A stretch of DNA of 64,000 nt from Stakelama sediminis (GCF_014199335.1 NZ_JACIJI010000001.1:124001-188000), one strand, 5' to 3'. Shown: positions 30,188 to 39,595, numbered from the stretch's first letter. The notes: generated by a model from the sequence alone, not told the origin. Program-made: numbers and translations.

Positions 30188-30796
30188 ATGCGTGTTCTTC
30201 TTATCGGCGGTTTGTTGCTGGCCGCCTCTCCCGTTCTGGCTCAGCAACCGATGCCAGTCCCCGGCAAGGCGGAGGTCAGCCGCGTCGCGGCGGGCACCTA
30301 CAGCGTCGACCCCGACCATACACAGGCGATCTTCACCGTCGATCATATGGGCTTCACCCCGCTTTCCGGCATGATCGCCGGTGCGAAAGGCGCTCTGACC
30401 ATTGACCCGGCGCATCCCGGCCAAGCGAAGGTGGACGTCACCTTCGACGTGAACAATATCGAAGGCGGCGTCGAAGAGTTTACCCACCACCTCAAGACCC
30501 CGGACTTTTTCGATGCAGAAAAATATCCGACGATCCACTTCGTTTCGACAAAGGTCGTGGCCAGCGGTACCCACGCGACCATCACCGGTAATCTGACCAT
30601 TCACGGCGTCACCAAACCGGTGACGCTCGACGCCACCTTCATGGGCGCGGGGACGAACCCGATGAACAAGAAGGGCTATATCGGCTTTTACGGCAAGACG
30701 ACGATCAGGCGCAGCGATTTCGGGGTTGGCAAATATGTGCCGCTGGTGTCGGATAGCGTCAAACTGACGCTGCACGCGGGCTTTATCAGGGAGTAG
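30188..30796 (+). CDS. YceI family periplasmic lipocalin-like protein
   Basis: This 202-residue protein has a signal peptide (VLLIGGLLLAASPVLAQ) and then the YceI barrel: SVDPDHTQAIFTVDHMGF, followed by strands ending in HGVTKPVTLDATF and DFGVGKY. Members bind polyisoprenoid or other amphipathic ligands in the periplasm and are often stress-induced. The start at 30188 follows a perfect AGGAGG. That site sits in a stable hairpin, which suggests post-transcriptional control. The TMEM175-type gene begins one base after its stop. Confidence 0.9.
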   Translation: MRVLLIGGLLLAASPVLAQQPMPVPGKAEVSRVAAGTYSVDPDHTQAIFTVDHMGFTPLSGMIAGAKGALTIDPAHPGQAKVDVTFDVNNIEGGVEEFTHHLKTPDFFDAEKYPTIHFVSTKVVASGTHATITGNLTIHGVTKPVTLDATFMGAGTNPMNKKGYIGFYGKTTIRRSDFGVGKYVPLVSDSVKLTLHAGFIRE

Positions 30797-30797
30797 C

Positions 30798-31403
30798 ATG
30801 GCAACGGGAGAAGAAGCGGAAGGGCAACCCGGAATCGGACGCGTTGAAGCGTTTTCCGACGGCGTGCTTGCCATCGTCATCACCATCATGGTGCTGGAAC
30901 TGCATCCCCCGGTTGCCGACGGGCTGGACCGGCTATGGACCCTGTGGCCGGTCTTCCTCGCCTATATGCTCAGCTATGCCTATGTGGCGATTTACTGGGT
31001 GAACCACCATCGGCTGTTCAGCCATGCCCGCAGGGTTACCAACGCCCTGCTCTGGTCGAACATGCTGTTGCTGTTCACCCTGTCGCTGGTGCCCTTTTCC
31101 ACTGCCTATCTGGGCGAGCATCATTTTTCGCGGGACGCGACGATGCTCTATCTCTTCACGATGCTGCTGCCCGCACTCGCCTATGTCTGGTTACAGACCA
31201 TCATCCGGGGCACCGGGGTGCAAGGCGCTGCGGCCAACCGCTATCATCGCGCAACGACCCGCAAGGGCGGCGTCGCCGCACTGATCTATGCCGCCGGCAT
31301 ACCGTTGGGTTTTATTACGCCATGGCTCGGCATCGCAGCCGCCGCACTGGTTGCTGCCCTGTGGATTTTGCCCAGCGGCCCGGCCGACCGCCTTTTCGAC
31401 TGA
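30798..31403 (+). CDS. TMEM175 family (DUF1211) membrane protein, putative K+ channel
   Basis: This 201-residue protein has six hydrophobic segments. The first holds the hallmark FSD motif in RVEAFSDGVLAIVITIMVLE, with the second helix pair and a YWVNHHRLF segment. Bacterial TMEM175 proteins form tetrameric potassium-leak channels built around the FSD motif. It probably shares a transcript with the yceI-type gene directly upstream. Confidence 0.85.
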   Translation: MATGEEAEGQPGIGRVEAFSDGVLAIVITIMVLELHPPVADGLDRLWTLWPVFLAYMLSYAYVAIYWVNHHRLFSHARRVTNALLWSNMLLLFTLSLVPFSTAYLGEHHFSRDATMLYLFTMLLPALAYVWLQTIIRGTGVQGAAANRYHRATTRKGGVAALIYAAGIPLGFITPWLGIAAAALVAALWILPSGPADRLFD

Positions 31404-31457
31404 AACAAATTGACCTTCGGGCTGGACAAGATCGTGCGGGATGCCCATAGAAGCCGC

Positions 31458-31505
31458 ATGATGATTACGCCGGAGACGCTAGGCCTACGACTTATTCGCC
31501 CTTAG
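31458..31505 (+). CDS. Leucine-containing leader peptide of leuA (attenuator)
   Basis: A 15-codon frame, MMITPETLGLRLIRP, ends 103 bp before leuA. It holds three leucine codons, CTA, CTA and CTT, which are rare in this high-GC genome, with an Arg and Ile codon between. Slow translation at these codons when leucine is short is the classic trigger of attenuation. The stop codon lies inside the first arm of the following alternative RNA structure. The ribosome-binding site (ATAGAAG) is weak. Confidence 0.65.
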   Translation: MMITPETLGLRLIRP

Positions 31506-31544
31506 GGCGAAGCGCGCGGCGTGCGCGCGGTTTGACCCTAAGGG
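31497..31544 (+). promoter_or_regulatory. Alternative RNA structure in the leuA leader
   Basis: CCCTTAGGG (31499-31507), which spans the leader stop codon, is complementary to CCCTAAGGG (31536-31544). Between them lies a GCGCGC/GCGCGC hairpin (31512-31528). CGCCC/GGGCG can also form a small local stem. A ribosome stalled on the CTA codons would hide the first arm and change the pairing. No strong T-run follows, so control could act on translation or through Rho. Confidence 0.55.
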
Positions 31545-31608
31545 GATAGTGCCGACCGTCTTTGTCCAAACCCCGCGCACAGCGCCGGGAAGCCTGAGTA
31601 AAATCGTC

Positions 31609-33276
31609 ATGTTGACCAATCCGTCCGTAAAGTATCGACCCTTTCCGCAGGTCGACCTGCCCGACCGCCAATGGCCCGGTCGCACCATCGACCGCGCACC
31701 GCGCTGGCTGTCCACCGATATGCGCGACGGCAATCAGGCGCTCATCGACCCGATGGATGCGGAGAAGAAACAGCGCTTTTTCGACCTGCTGGTAAAGGTT
31801 GGCCTGAAAGAAATCGAAGTCGGTTTCCCATCCGCAGGTGCGACCGAATTCGACTTCATCTCCGGTCTCGTCCGCTCGGGCCGCATCCCCGACGATGTGT
31901 TCGTGCAGGTACTCACCCAGTCGCGGCGCGACCTGATCGAAAAGAGCTTCGAAAGCCTGCGCGGTGCCAAACAGGCGATTGTCCACCTCTACAACGCCGT
32001 CTCGCCCGCATGGCGCCGGATCGTGTTCGACATGAGCCGCGACGAAGTGCTTGAGATTGCCATCACAGGGGCGAAGATTCTGCGCGATGAGGCTGCGAAG
32101 CAGCCCGATACCGAGTGGCATTTCGAATATAGCCCGGAAACCTTCTCGACCGCCGAACTGGATTTCTCCGTAGAGGTCTGCGCGTCGGTAATGGACATAT
32201 TGCGCCCTACCCCCGACCGGCCGCTGATCCTCAACTTGCCGGCAACGGTAGAGGCGGCCACCCCCAATATCTATGCCGACCAGATTGAATGGTTCTGCCG
32301 CAATGTGCCCGACCGCGACAGCGTCGTCATCAGCCTGCACACCCATAATGATCGCGGCACCGGCGTCGCCGCTTCAGAACTCGGCCTGCTGGCCGGTGCC
32401 GACCGCGTCGAGGGCTGCCTGTTCGGCAATGGAGAGCGTACCGGCAATGTCGATCTGGTGACGCTGGCGCTCAACATGTATACGCAAGGTGTTGATCCGC
32501 AACTCGACTTTTCCGATATCGACAGCGTGATCGGCACCGTCACCTATTGCAACAACCTGCCGGTGCATCCGCGCCATCCCTATGCCGGCGATCTGGTGTT
32601 CACTGCCTTTTCGGGCAGCCATCAGGACGCGATCAAGAAGGGCTTCGCCGCACAGGAAGCGCGCAATGACGAGATGTGGGACGTCCCCTATCTGCCCATC
32701 GACCCTAAGGATCTGGGCCGCGATTACGAGGCGGTGATCCGCGTGAATTCACAGTCGGGCAAGGGCGGTGTCGCCTGGGTTCTGCAACAGGACAAAGGCC
32801 TCAAGCTGCCCAAGCGGTTGCAGGCGCATTTCTCCCGCCATGTCCAGCAACTCGCTGACGAAACCAGCCGCGAACTCAATGCCGACGATATCTGGACCGC
32901 CTTTGCGCAAGCCTATCGTCTGGAGGGCGCGCAACCGGTCGAACTGACCGACTGGGACGAACGCCGCGCCGAAAACGGCGACCGTATCTTTACCGGCACG
33001 CTCGACATGCACGGGAAGAAGCGCAGCGTCAGCGGGCGCGGCAACGGCCTGCTCTCTTCGGTGCTGGCGGCGATTGCAGATGCTAATGGCCCGGCGCTCG
33101 ACATTCAGAGCTATTCCGAACACGCCATCGGTCAGGGATCGCGCACGCACGCCGCTGCCTATGTCGAAACGACGGACGCACACGGCACGGTGCACTGGGG
33201 CGTCGGCATCGACGAAGACGTCGCCACCGCCAGCGTCCGGGCGGTGCTGTCGGCCGTCAATTCGGCGGGGGGCTAG
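31609..33276 (+). CDS. leuA: 2-isopropylmalate synthase
   Basis: This 555-residue enzyme condenses acetyl-CoA with 2-ketoisovalerate, the first committed step of leucine synthesis. The catalytic barrel starts with RAPRWLSTDMRDGNQALIDPM and carries the metal-binding HTHNDRGTGVAASELG motif and the GCLFGNGERTGNVDL motif. The C-terminal regulatory domain for leucine feedback covers about 430-555. It belongs to the longer LeuA form. The ATG at 31609 follows a 200-bp leader with a leucine-coding peptide. Its 3' end overlaps the convergent thioredoxin-like gene by 20 bp. Confidence 0.95.
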   Translation: MLTNPSVKYRPFPQVDLPDRQWPGRTIDRAPRWLSTDMRDGNQALIDPMDAEKKQRFFDLLVKVGLKEIEVGFPSAGATEFDFISGLVRSGRIPDDVFVQVLTQSRRDLIEKSFESLRGAKQAIVHLYNAVSPAWRRIVFDMSRDEVLEIAITGAKILRDEAAKQPDTEWHFEYSPETFSTAELDFSVEVCASVMDILRPTPDRPLILNLPATVEAATPNIYADQIEWFCRNVPDRDSVVISLHTHNDRGTGVAASELGLLAGADRVEGCLFGNGERTGNVDLVTLALNMYTQGVDPQLDFSDIDSVIGTVTYCNNLPVHPRHPYAGDLVFTAFSGSHQDAIKKGFAAQEARNDEMWDVPYLPIDPKDLGRDYEAVIRVNSQSGKGGVAWVLQQDKGLKLPKRLQAHFSRHVQQLADETSRELNADDIWTAFAQAYRLEGAQPVELTDWDERRAENGDRIFTGTLDMHGKKRSVSGRGNGLLSSVLAAIADANGPALDIQSYSEHAIGQGSRTHAAAYVETTDAHGTVHWGVGIDEDVATASVRAVLSAVNSAGG

Positions 33277-33751
33277 CCGGCGGCGCAGTCCAGCCGCACT
33301 GCACCCGCCATTTGCCGATCCGTTCGGGCGTCAGCGCGCGGCGCGCGATGCCGCATATCTGACCCTTGGCGTTGACGGCAACGCTGGCGGGCAAGCCTGC
33401 ACTGCCCCCGGTTGCTCGCTGCATCCATTCGAAGGCGTGGAAGCGTTGGAATCGCATTTGTTTCGGATCGATCCCTCCCAGTGCGTCACGGCTTCGCGCA
33501 TCATCTTCCATAGGCGCAATCAGCACTGGCACCGGCGCTGCGGCACGGTCCAGTTCATCCAGCGACGCGATCTCCTTCTGACACGGCGCGCACCAGACCG
33601 CCCAGAACAGGATTATCGAAGGCTCCGGAATCTCCGCCACACGACCGTTACCATCACGTAGCCCAGCCGGAGCATGGATGGCTGGCAAATGCTGCGCACT
33701 AACCAGCACCACCGCGCATAGGCACGCCCCGATCACCGATAAAAGCCGCAC
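33257..33751 (-). CDS. TlpA-like thioredoxin-fold protein, exported
   Basis: This 164-residue protein has an N-terminal hydrophobic segment (LLSVIGACLCAVVLVSAQ) that acts as signal or anchor. The thioredoxin motif WCAPC lies in ILFWAVWCAPCQKEIASLD, about residue 60, and the cis-Pro loop in GGSAGLPASVAV. It should be a periplasmic disulfide reductase, as in cytochrome c or oxidase maturation, but its target is unknown. I take the GTG at 33751, with GGAGG eight bases upstream, rather than the ATG at 33820. Confidence 0.78.
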   Translation of the reverse strand: MRLLSVIGACLCAVVLVSAQHLPAIHAPAGLRDGNGRVAEIPEPSIILFWAVWCAPCQKEIASLDELDRAAAPVPVLIAPMEDDARSRDALGGIDPKQMRFQRFHAFEWMQRATGGSAGLPASVAVNAKGQICGIARRALTPERIGKWRVQCGWTAPPASPPPN

Positions 33752-33866
33752 CCTCGCCACCTCCAGTATATCGAAAATACTATGTGCGCTGTAGACGAAG
33801 CGTGCAACCCGTTCGACCACTTGCCAATTTCTTCCGGGCGCCTATCCTTTCGAGGTAGGGGGAACC

Positions 33867-35831
33867 ATGATCAAATCCATTACCGCATTACTGGTCGCAT
33901 CGGTGGCCATGCCCGGAATCGGACATGCACAGGAAGCAGCAAAACCGCAGACCATGCAGCAGATTTTCGACGCTGCCTCGAAAGCGGCTGCAGCCGGGGA
34001 TTGCGCCAAGGCGATCACGCTCTTTTCCAGTATCGAAAACAGTAGCGCGGTACAGAAAAATACCATTGCCAGGGCGGCAATCGGCCTGCGCAAGGGCGGT
34101 TGCCTGATACGGCGCGGCGATTTGCAGCAGGGCCGGGATATGATCGAGGCGGCGATTCCGGTTCTGTCCGACAAGCCGAACTTCAAATTCGACGTGGCAG
34201 ACGCGTATCTGGCACTGGGCAAAGCCGCCTATTACACGCTCAATTTCGACGCGGCCAAGCGCGCCCTGCGCAAAACGCGTGCCCTGTTAGGCGATACCCC
34301 CACGCTCGACACGATGATCTGGTCGGCCCGCGCGACCATGTTCGACAAAGGTGACGATGCGATCAACTTTGCTGCCCGCGCACTTGCCATCGCCAAGGCT
34401 CAGGGCGTTACAAACAAGGATGTTTTCGCCAGCCTTCAGACGTTGCACGCACGCGCGCTTCTCAATCAGGGACAGGCAGACGCCGCCTATAAGGAACTGA
34501 AAAAAGCGCTTGATGCGCAGGGTGGACTGGGCCTGAGAGTGAATGTTGCGGATATCGTTACTCGCAGCGACCTCGCCCTTGCGGCACTGCTCGATGATAA
34601 GGCGGAGGATGCCCGCAAATTTCTTGCCTATACCGGCGCGGGCCGCCTCGAACATTCGCCATTCGATACGGCACGCGTCGTGGACTCCCCGGCGTGCGGT
34701 GGAGAAAACGGACTGAGTCCGGATGACAGTGCCGTAATACAGTTCAGCATCGGCAATGATGGCACGGTCGGTTTTGCGCAGCCCATCTATTCATCTCGTC
34801 ATGGCAACGCGGCGGCGGTGTTTGCCAAAGCCGTTTCGGACTGGTCCTGGCAACCGAAGACAATCAACAAGATTCCTCCGGTCCTGCGCGCGGCCATGCG
34901 GGTCGAAATTCGCTGCACGATGTCCATCAAGCGCCCGAATATCTATAGCATATTCCAAGATGCGCTCTCTGAATGGCTGGCTGGCAAAGGTGTAAAGCCT
35001 CTCGATTCCCAGGAAAAGACACTGACGATACCGGCACTAAAAGCCAAACTTGCCAGCCGCGAGAAGGATTCCAACCCTCTGGCTCCGGTTCCTGTATTGC
35101 TGGCTCTCGCCGACCACCCCTATCTCGATTACGCCCCCAGCAAAGTCTATTTCGACCGTGCTCGCGCACTGGTTGAGGCGGCTAAACCGAATCTGCTGAC
35201 ACAATTATATTTCAGCACCTCTCATCATGACATGAAGGAGCATATCAGCGGCAAAGACTATCGACGGGCGCTGCGTGCACTTCTCGATCATCCGAATGTG
35301 CAGGCCAATGCAAAGGCCAGCGCTGCGCTGGAATTGATGATCGCTCGCCCCTACTGGCACGCAAAGGCCCCTGACGATCAGGTCGCGTTGCTTAATCAGG
35401 TCGTCAATGATCCGCGGCTCGACAAGCGCGATCCCTTACGCGTCAACGCACTGGTACAACTCGCCAATGCGCAGGCCGATAACGGCAATCTGAAGGCCGC
35501 ACAGGCCAGTTATCAGCAAACCGGCCTGTCTGCCCAGCAATGTGCTTTGATGGCCACACCCCCGACATTGCGGCACTCGAGTTACGGTGCAAATGATTAT
35601 CCCACCAGTGCCCAAAAATGGGGTTTCGCAGGCTGGGTGATGACGGAGTTCAACATCACCGCTGATGGACATACCGCCGAGCAGCGCGCGCTGATTTCCT
35701 ACCCACCCTTTGTATTTGACAATGCCGCCACCGGCATTGTCAAACGGTCGCTCTATACAGAAAGTTATCGCCCGGACGGCAATCTGGGCTGCGGCGGTGA
35801 ACGTCAGTCAGTACACTTCCAGAACGGCTGA
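33867..35831 (+). CDS. Exported TPR protein with TonB-C-like segments
   Basis: This 654-residue protein has a signal peptide (SITALLVASVAMPGIGHAQ) and no later membrane helix. Helical repeats of TPR type span about 30-250. A segment at about 285-355 (IQFSIGNDGTVGFAQPIY, then AVSDWSWQPKT) and the C-terminus at about 585-654 (WVMTEFNITADGHTAEQRAL) each resemble the TonB C-terminal fold, which usually contacts TonB-dependent receptors. Two such segments without an energy-transducing helix is unusual. A TonB-dependent receptor lies 860 bp downstream, past folE. Confidence 0.65.
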   Translation: MIKSITALLVASVAMPGIGHAQEAAKPQTMQQIFDAASKAAAAGDCAKAITLFSSIENSSAVQKNTIARAAIGLRKGGCLIRRGDLQQGRDMIEAAIPVLSDKPNFKFDVADAYLALGKAAYYTLNFDAAKRALRKTRALLGDTPTLDTMIWSARATMFDKGDDAINFAARALAIAKAQGVTNKDVFASLQTLHARALLNQGQADAAYKELKKALDAQGGLGLRVNVADIVTRSDLALAALLDDKAEDARKFLAYTGAGRLEHSPFDTARVVDSPACGGENGLSPDDSAVIQFSIGNDGTVGFAQPIYSSRHGNAAAVFAKAVSDWSWQPKTINKIPPVLRAAMRVEIRCTMSIKRPNIYSIFQDALSEWLAGKGVKPLDSQEKTLTIPALKAKLASREKDSNPLAPVPVLLALADHPYLDYAPSKVYFDRARALVEAAKPNLLTQLYFSTSHHDMKEHISGKDYRRALRALLDHPNVQANAKASAALELMIARPYWHAKAPDDQVALLNQVVNDPRLDKRDPLRVNALVQLANAQADNGNLKAAQASYQQTGLSAQQCALMATPPTLRHSSYGANDYPTSAQKWGFAGWVMTEFNITADGHTAEQRALISYPPFVFDNAATGIVKRSLYTESYRPDGNLGCGGERQSVHFQNG

Positions 35832-35861
35832 TCTGCCATCTCCATGCGGTGTGGCGCCTGC

Positions 35862-36485
35862 CTATTCAAACCCCATCAGCGCCAGCACTTCCTTGCGGCT
35901 GCGATCATCGTCACGGAACACGCCCATCATCCGGCTGGTCATCATCATCACACCGGGGGTGCGCACTCCGCGCGCAGTCATGCAGGCATGGCTCGCTTCG
36001 ATCACCACCGCCACGCCACGCGGCTTGAGGTGTTCCCAGATACAATCGGCAACTTCGGCCGTCAGCCGTTCCTGCACCTGCAACCGTCGCGCATAGGCGT
36101 GAAGCACGCGTGCCAGCTTTGAAATACCGACCACATGGTCCTGCGGCAGATAGGCGATATGCGCCCTGCCGATGATCGGCGCCATGTGATGTTCGCAATG
36201 CGACTGAAACGGAATGTCCTTCAGCAGCACAATCTCGTCATAGCCGCCGACTTCTTCGAACACGCGCGACAGATGATGCGCCGGATCCTGCGCATAGCCC
36301 TGACAATATTCCTTCCACGCCCGCGCGACACGCTTGGGCGTATCGATCAGCCCTTCGCGATCCGGATCGTCGCCTGCCCAGCGGATCAGCGTCCGAATAG
36401 CATCCGCGACATCTTCCGGCACCGGGGGTTTGGCCGGGGAGTCGGCAATATCGCCATCGTCCGGGCTGCTATGGTCAAAAGGCAT
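35862..36485 (-). CDS. folE: GTP cyclohydrolase I FolE
   Basis: This 207-residue enzyme converts GTP to dihydroneopterin triphosphate, the start of folate synthesis. The zinc-binding region PFQSHCEHHMAPIIGRAHIAY, the VGISKLARVLHAYARRLQVQERLT helix and the final HACMTARGVRTPG motif are complete. Length is normal. It sits alone between two genes on the other strand. Confidence 0.96.
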   Translation of the reverse strand: MPFDHSSPDDGDIADSPAKPPVPEDVADAIRTLIRWAGDDPDREGLIDTPKRVARAWKEYCQGYAQDPAHHLSRVFEEVGGYDEIVLLKDIPFQSHCEHHMAPIIGRAHIAYLPQDHVVGISKLARVLHAYARRLQVQERLTAEVADCIWEHLKPRGVAVVIEASHACMTARGVRTPGVMMMTSRMMGVFRDDDRSRKEVLALMGFE

Positions 36486-36693
36486 GGGGGAACTCCAAAT
36501 TCACTTTACGCTACGGCAAGCTGAATATTGCGGCAATGACTGTGGCAGGTGCGTTACACCTTGCACCGCAACATTGCAAAAATGGCGGTTAACTGCGGCT
36601 TATGCCGTTGACGTACCCGTAAACATACCGTTATTTTCAAAACAATAAGAAAAACGCCGGAGAATAAAGCCGGTCGTCAACAGGAGAGGAAAG

Positions 36694-39360
36694 ATGAAGA
36701 AGCTCGAGCTGCTTGCCGCGACTGCTTTATCCATGATGGTCGCCCTTCCGGCACAGGCAAAGACCACCAAAGACACGAGCCAGGATACCACCACGCAGGC
36801 GAAACCGGTGGATGCCGGGCCGACCCAGCAGACCCCGGCCAAACCGGATCAGAACCAGCCTTTTGCCAGCGGCAACGAAATCGTCGTTACCGCAACGCGC
36901 CGTAACCAGACGGTGCAGGACGTTCCGATCGCCATTACCGCGATCAGTAATCAGCAGGTGGAAAATGCCGGTGTCACCGATGTGCGCGGGCTGGAACAGA
37001 TTGCACCGTCGTTGCAGGCGACGACCGGTCAGTCCTCGGCGACCGGCGCGATCCTCTATATTCGCGGCATCGGCACGGCTGGCGATAATCCGGGCTTCGA
37101 ACCGGCGGTCGGCGTGTTCATCGACGGCGTATTCCGCGCACGTGCCGGTATCGCCATTTCCGACCTGCCTGAACTTGAACGCGTGGAAGTGCTGCGCGGG
37201 CCGCAGGGAACGCTGTTCGGCCGCAACACCTCCGCCGGTGCGATCAGCATCATTACCGCCGGTCCCAAGTTCAAACCCGAAGGCTATATCGAGGGCGGCT
37301 ATGGTAATTATAATGCCTGGTCGCTGAAAGGTGCGCTGACCGGTCCGGTCACCCAGAATCTGGCGCTGCGCGTCGATGCCGGGATGCGCAAGCGCGACGG
37401 CTATATCAACGACGCGAACAGCGACCGGAAACTCAACAACATTAACCGCTATTATGTCCGCGGGCAGGCGCTGTACGATAATGGCGACCTGACCTTCCGG
37501 CTGATCGGCGACTATTACAAAACGGACGAGAATTGTTGTGGCGCGGTCAACGTCGTCGCAGGCTCCACTACACCGATCGATAATTTCATCGCGGCTCAGC
37601 ATGGGCTGGTCGGCATTTACACCGGCCCTCCGTCCGACCGGACTCAGGCAGTCAGTCCGGGCAGGGGGTATCTGGAGCAGGTGCAGGACTGGGGCGTTTC
37701 GGGTGAGCTGAATTACAATCTCAGCGACTTCAAACTGACCTCGATCACCGCCTATCGTAACTGGAGCGCGCTGCGTAATCAGGATATCGACTTTTCCGGC
37801 ATGGACCGCTCTTATCGTCAGGACTATCGCACCAGCCTGAACGACTTTACACAGGAAGTCCGGTTGCAGGGGCCGCTATTCGGCGGTGTGGTCGATTTCC
37901 TCGTCGGCGGCTTCTATCTCAACGAGACCCTGAAGCTGCGTGACACGGTGCGGATCGGCAATGACGGCAACCTCTATGCCGACAGCCTGTTTGCACTTAA
38001 CCCGTCTGCCGGGTTCCAGTTCTACGGATCGTACAATGTCCCCACCTTCCCGCAGCTCGTCGGCGCGTATACCGGCGGGCCTGCGCTTCCGGCCGGCACG
38101 GTACCGTTGTTGGGTCAGCTCATCTATCTCAACAGTCCGCAGCTTCAGGGCGCGGCCCCGCCAGGATCGCCGCTGTTCAACTATCTGAACACACCGCTGA
38201 CCGGCAACTCTCCGGGACAGGGTAATAACAACGACAATTTCCAGGTGAAGACAGACGCGCTGGCGCTGTTCACGCATAACATCATCCATGTCACCGACAA
38301 GCTGTCCGTGACGCTGGGTGCACGCCTGAATTATGAGCGTAAGAAGCTGAATGCGTCGATCTATAACAACACCGCGGCCTGCCCGTTCTTTACCAGCACC
38401 AATCCGCTGGCGGCGACCTATCGCTCGCTGATGCAGCAGGCGCTCGGCTCAAGCTATGCGAACTTCTATCTGATCAGCTGCAACCCGGCGGTGAACAGCG
38501 AATTTAACGGCAACTATACCGATCACCAGTCGGATACGAAGATCACGGGCACGGCCAAAATCGCCTATGAATTCACGCCGCATATCCTGGGCTATGCCAG
38601 CTATGATCGCGGCTTCAAATCGGGCGGCTATAACCTCGATCAGGCGACATTCGATTCAGTCGTACTAGGCGGCAACGGGGCGCAGGGTTCGGACCTTGCC
38701 TTTGGCGACGAAACGGTGGATTCGTTCGAAGTCGGTGCAAAGACCAGCATCAGCCCGGAATTCACCTTCAACATCGCGGGCTTCTACGCCAAATATTACG
38801 GGCTGCAGTCGCTGATCTTCAGCGGCAACAATTTCGTCGTGCAGAATGTACCTCACTCCGTCAGCAAGGGTATCGAGGTCGAATCCATCGTCCGCCCGGT
38901 CGAGGATCTGACCTTCAACATCGGCTACACCTATCTCGACGCCAGCTATGACAAGAGCAACGACTTCACCGGCACCCCGCTGGAAGGGTTTCAGGGACGC
39001 CAGTTCCAGAACCAGCCGCACAATGTCATCACGCTCGCAGGCACCTGGACGCCGCCGATCACCGAAAAACTGCGCGGTCTGGTGCATGTCGATATGCGCT
39101 ATAACAGCCGCGTCGACATCGCCGGTCTGAACCCGGTGACGGGCCGCGGCTATGTCAACAATCCGGGCTATCCGATCGTCAATGCACGGATCGGCCTGCA
39201 AACCAGCGACGACAAATACCGGCTGGAATTCTGGGTCGAGAACCTGACCAACCAATATTACAACATCACCGGCTTTGCAGTGCCCGAACAGACCGGCACC
39301 TATGCCGGCTATCCCAGCACCCCACGCTTCTATGGCGCAACGCTACGCGCCGGTTTCTGA
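36694..39360 (+). CDS. TonB-dependent outer-membrane receptor
   Basis: This 888-residue receptor has a signal peptide (ELLAATALSMMVALPAQAK) and a TonB box region (EIVVTATRR). The plug domain spans about 65-185 (VQDVPIAITAISNQQVENAG; PELERVEVLRGPQGTLFGRN), and a 22-strand barrel follows, ending in the terminal aromatic motif YGATLRAGF. The substrate cannot be told from sequence, and no siderophore or cobalamin genes are near. It carries no N-terminal signalling domain for a sigma regulator. It ends in a strong terminator. Confidence 0.9.
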   Translation: MKKLELLAATALSMMVALPAQAKTTKDTSQDTTTQAKPVDAGPTQQTPAKPDQNQPFASGNEIVVTATRRNQTVQDVPIAITAISNQQVENAGVTDVRGLEQIAPSLQATTGQSSATGAILYIRGIGTAGDNPGFEPAVGVFIDGVFRARAGIAISDLPELERVEVLRGPQGTLFGRNTSAGAISIITAGPKFKPEGYIEGGYGNYNAWSLKGALTGPVTQNLALRVDAGMRKRDGYINDANSDRKLNNINRYYVRGQALYDNGDLTFRLIGDYYKTDENCCGAVNVVAGSTTPIDNFIAAQHGLVGIYTGPPSDRTQAVSPGRGYLEQVQDWGVSGELNYNLSDFKLTSITAYRNWSALRNQDIDFSGMDRSYRQDYRTSLNDFTQEVRLQGPLFGGVVDFLVGGFYLNETLKLRDTVRIGNDGNLYADSLFALNPSAGFQFYGSYNVPTFPQLVGAYTGGPALPAGTVPLLGQLIYLNSPQLQGAAPPGSPLFNYLNTPLTGNSPGQGNNNDNFQVKTDALALFTHNIIHVTDKLSVTLGARLNYERKKLNASIYNNTAACPFFTSTNPLAATYRSLMQQALGSSYANFYLISCNPAVNSEFNGNYTDHQSDTKITGTAKIAYEFTPHILGYASYDRGFKSGGYNLDQATFDSVVLGGNGAQGSDLAFGDETVDSFEVGAKTSISPEFTFNIAGFYAKYYGLQSLIFSGNNFVVQNVPHSVSKGIEVESIVRPVEDLTFNIGYTYLDASYDKSNDFTGTPLEGFQGRQFQNQPHNVITLAGTWTPPITEKLRGLVHVDMRYNSRVDIAGLNPVTGRGYVNNPGYPIVNARIGLQTSDDKYRLEFWVENLTNQYYNITGFAVPEQTGTYAGYPSTPRFYGATLRAGF

Positions 39361-39383
39361 CCCGGAGCAATCGACGCAAACAC

Positions 39384-39413
39384 AAGGGCGGCCCCGCAAG
39401 GCCGCCCTTTTTT
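39384..39413 (+). terminator. Intrinsic terminator of the TonB-dependent receptor
   Basis: AAGGGCGGCC pairs with GGCCGCCCTT around a short loop, followed by TTTTT. It lies 25 bp after the receptor stop. Confidence 0.92.
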
Positions 39414-39437
39414 GTGTGGGAATACACCTGCAGCCCT

Positions 39438-39514
39438 CGTCATTCTGACGAAACTCAGAATCCAGAATCTGAAGCGCTTGCGGCTCTGGATGCTAAAGCA
39501 GGTTCAGCATGACG
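39438..39514. repeat. Diverged inverted-pair repeat
   Basis: CGTCATTCTGACGAAACTCA starts the left part and GGTTCAGCATGACG ends the right part; the outer ends CGTCAT and ATGACG match the three REPIN copies but the cores differ. It probably belongs to a related repeat family. It lies in the gap between the receptor and the SDR gene. Confidence 0.5.
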
Positions 39515-39595
39515 AAATTGGATTGGCTGCTCTTCACCCACTCAACATATTCGCATGCTAAGCTACAGTCTCCTGATCACACTCAGGTTCGACCT

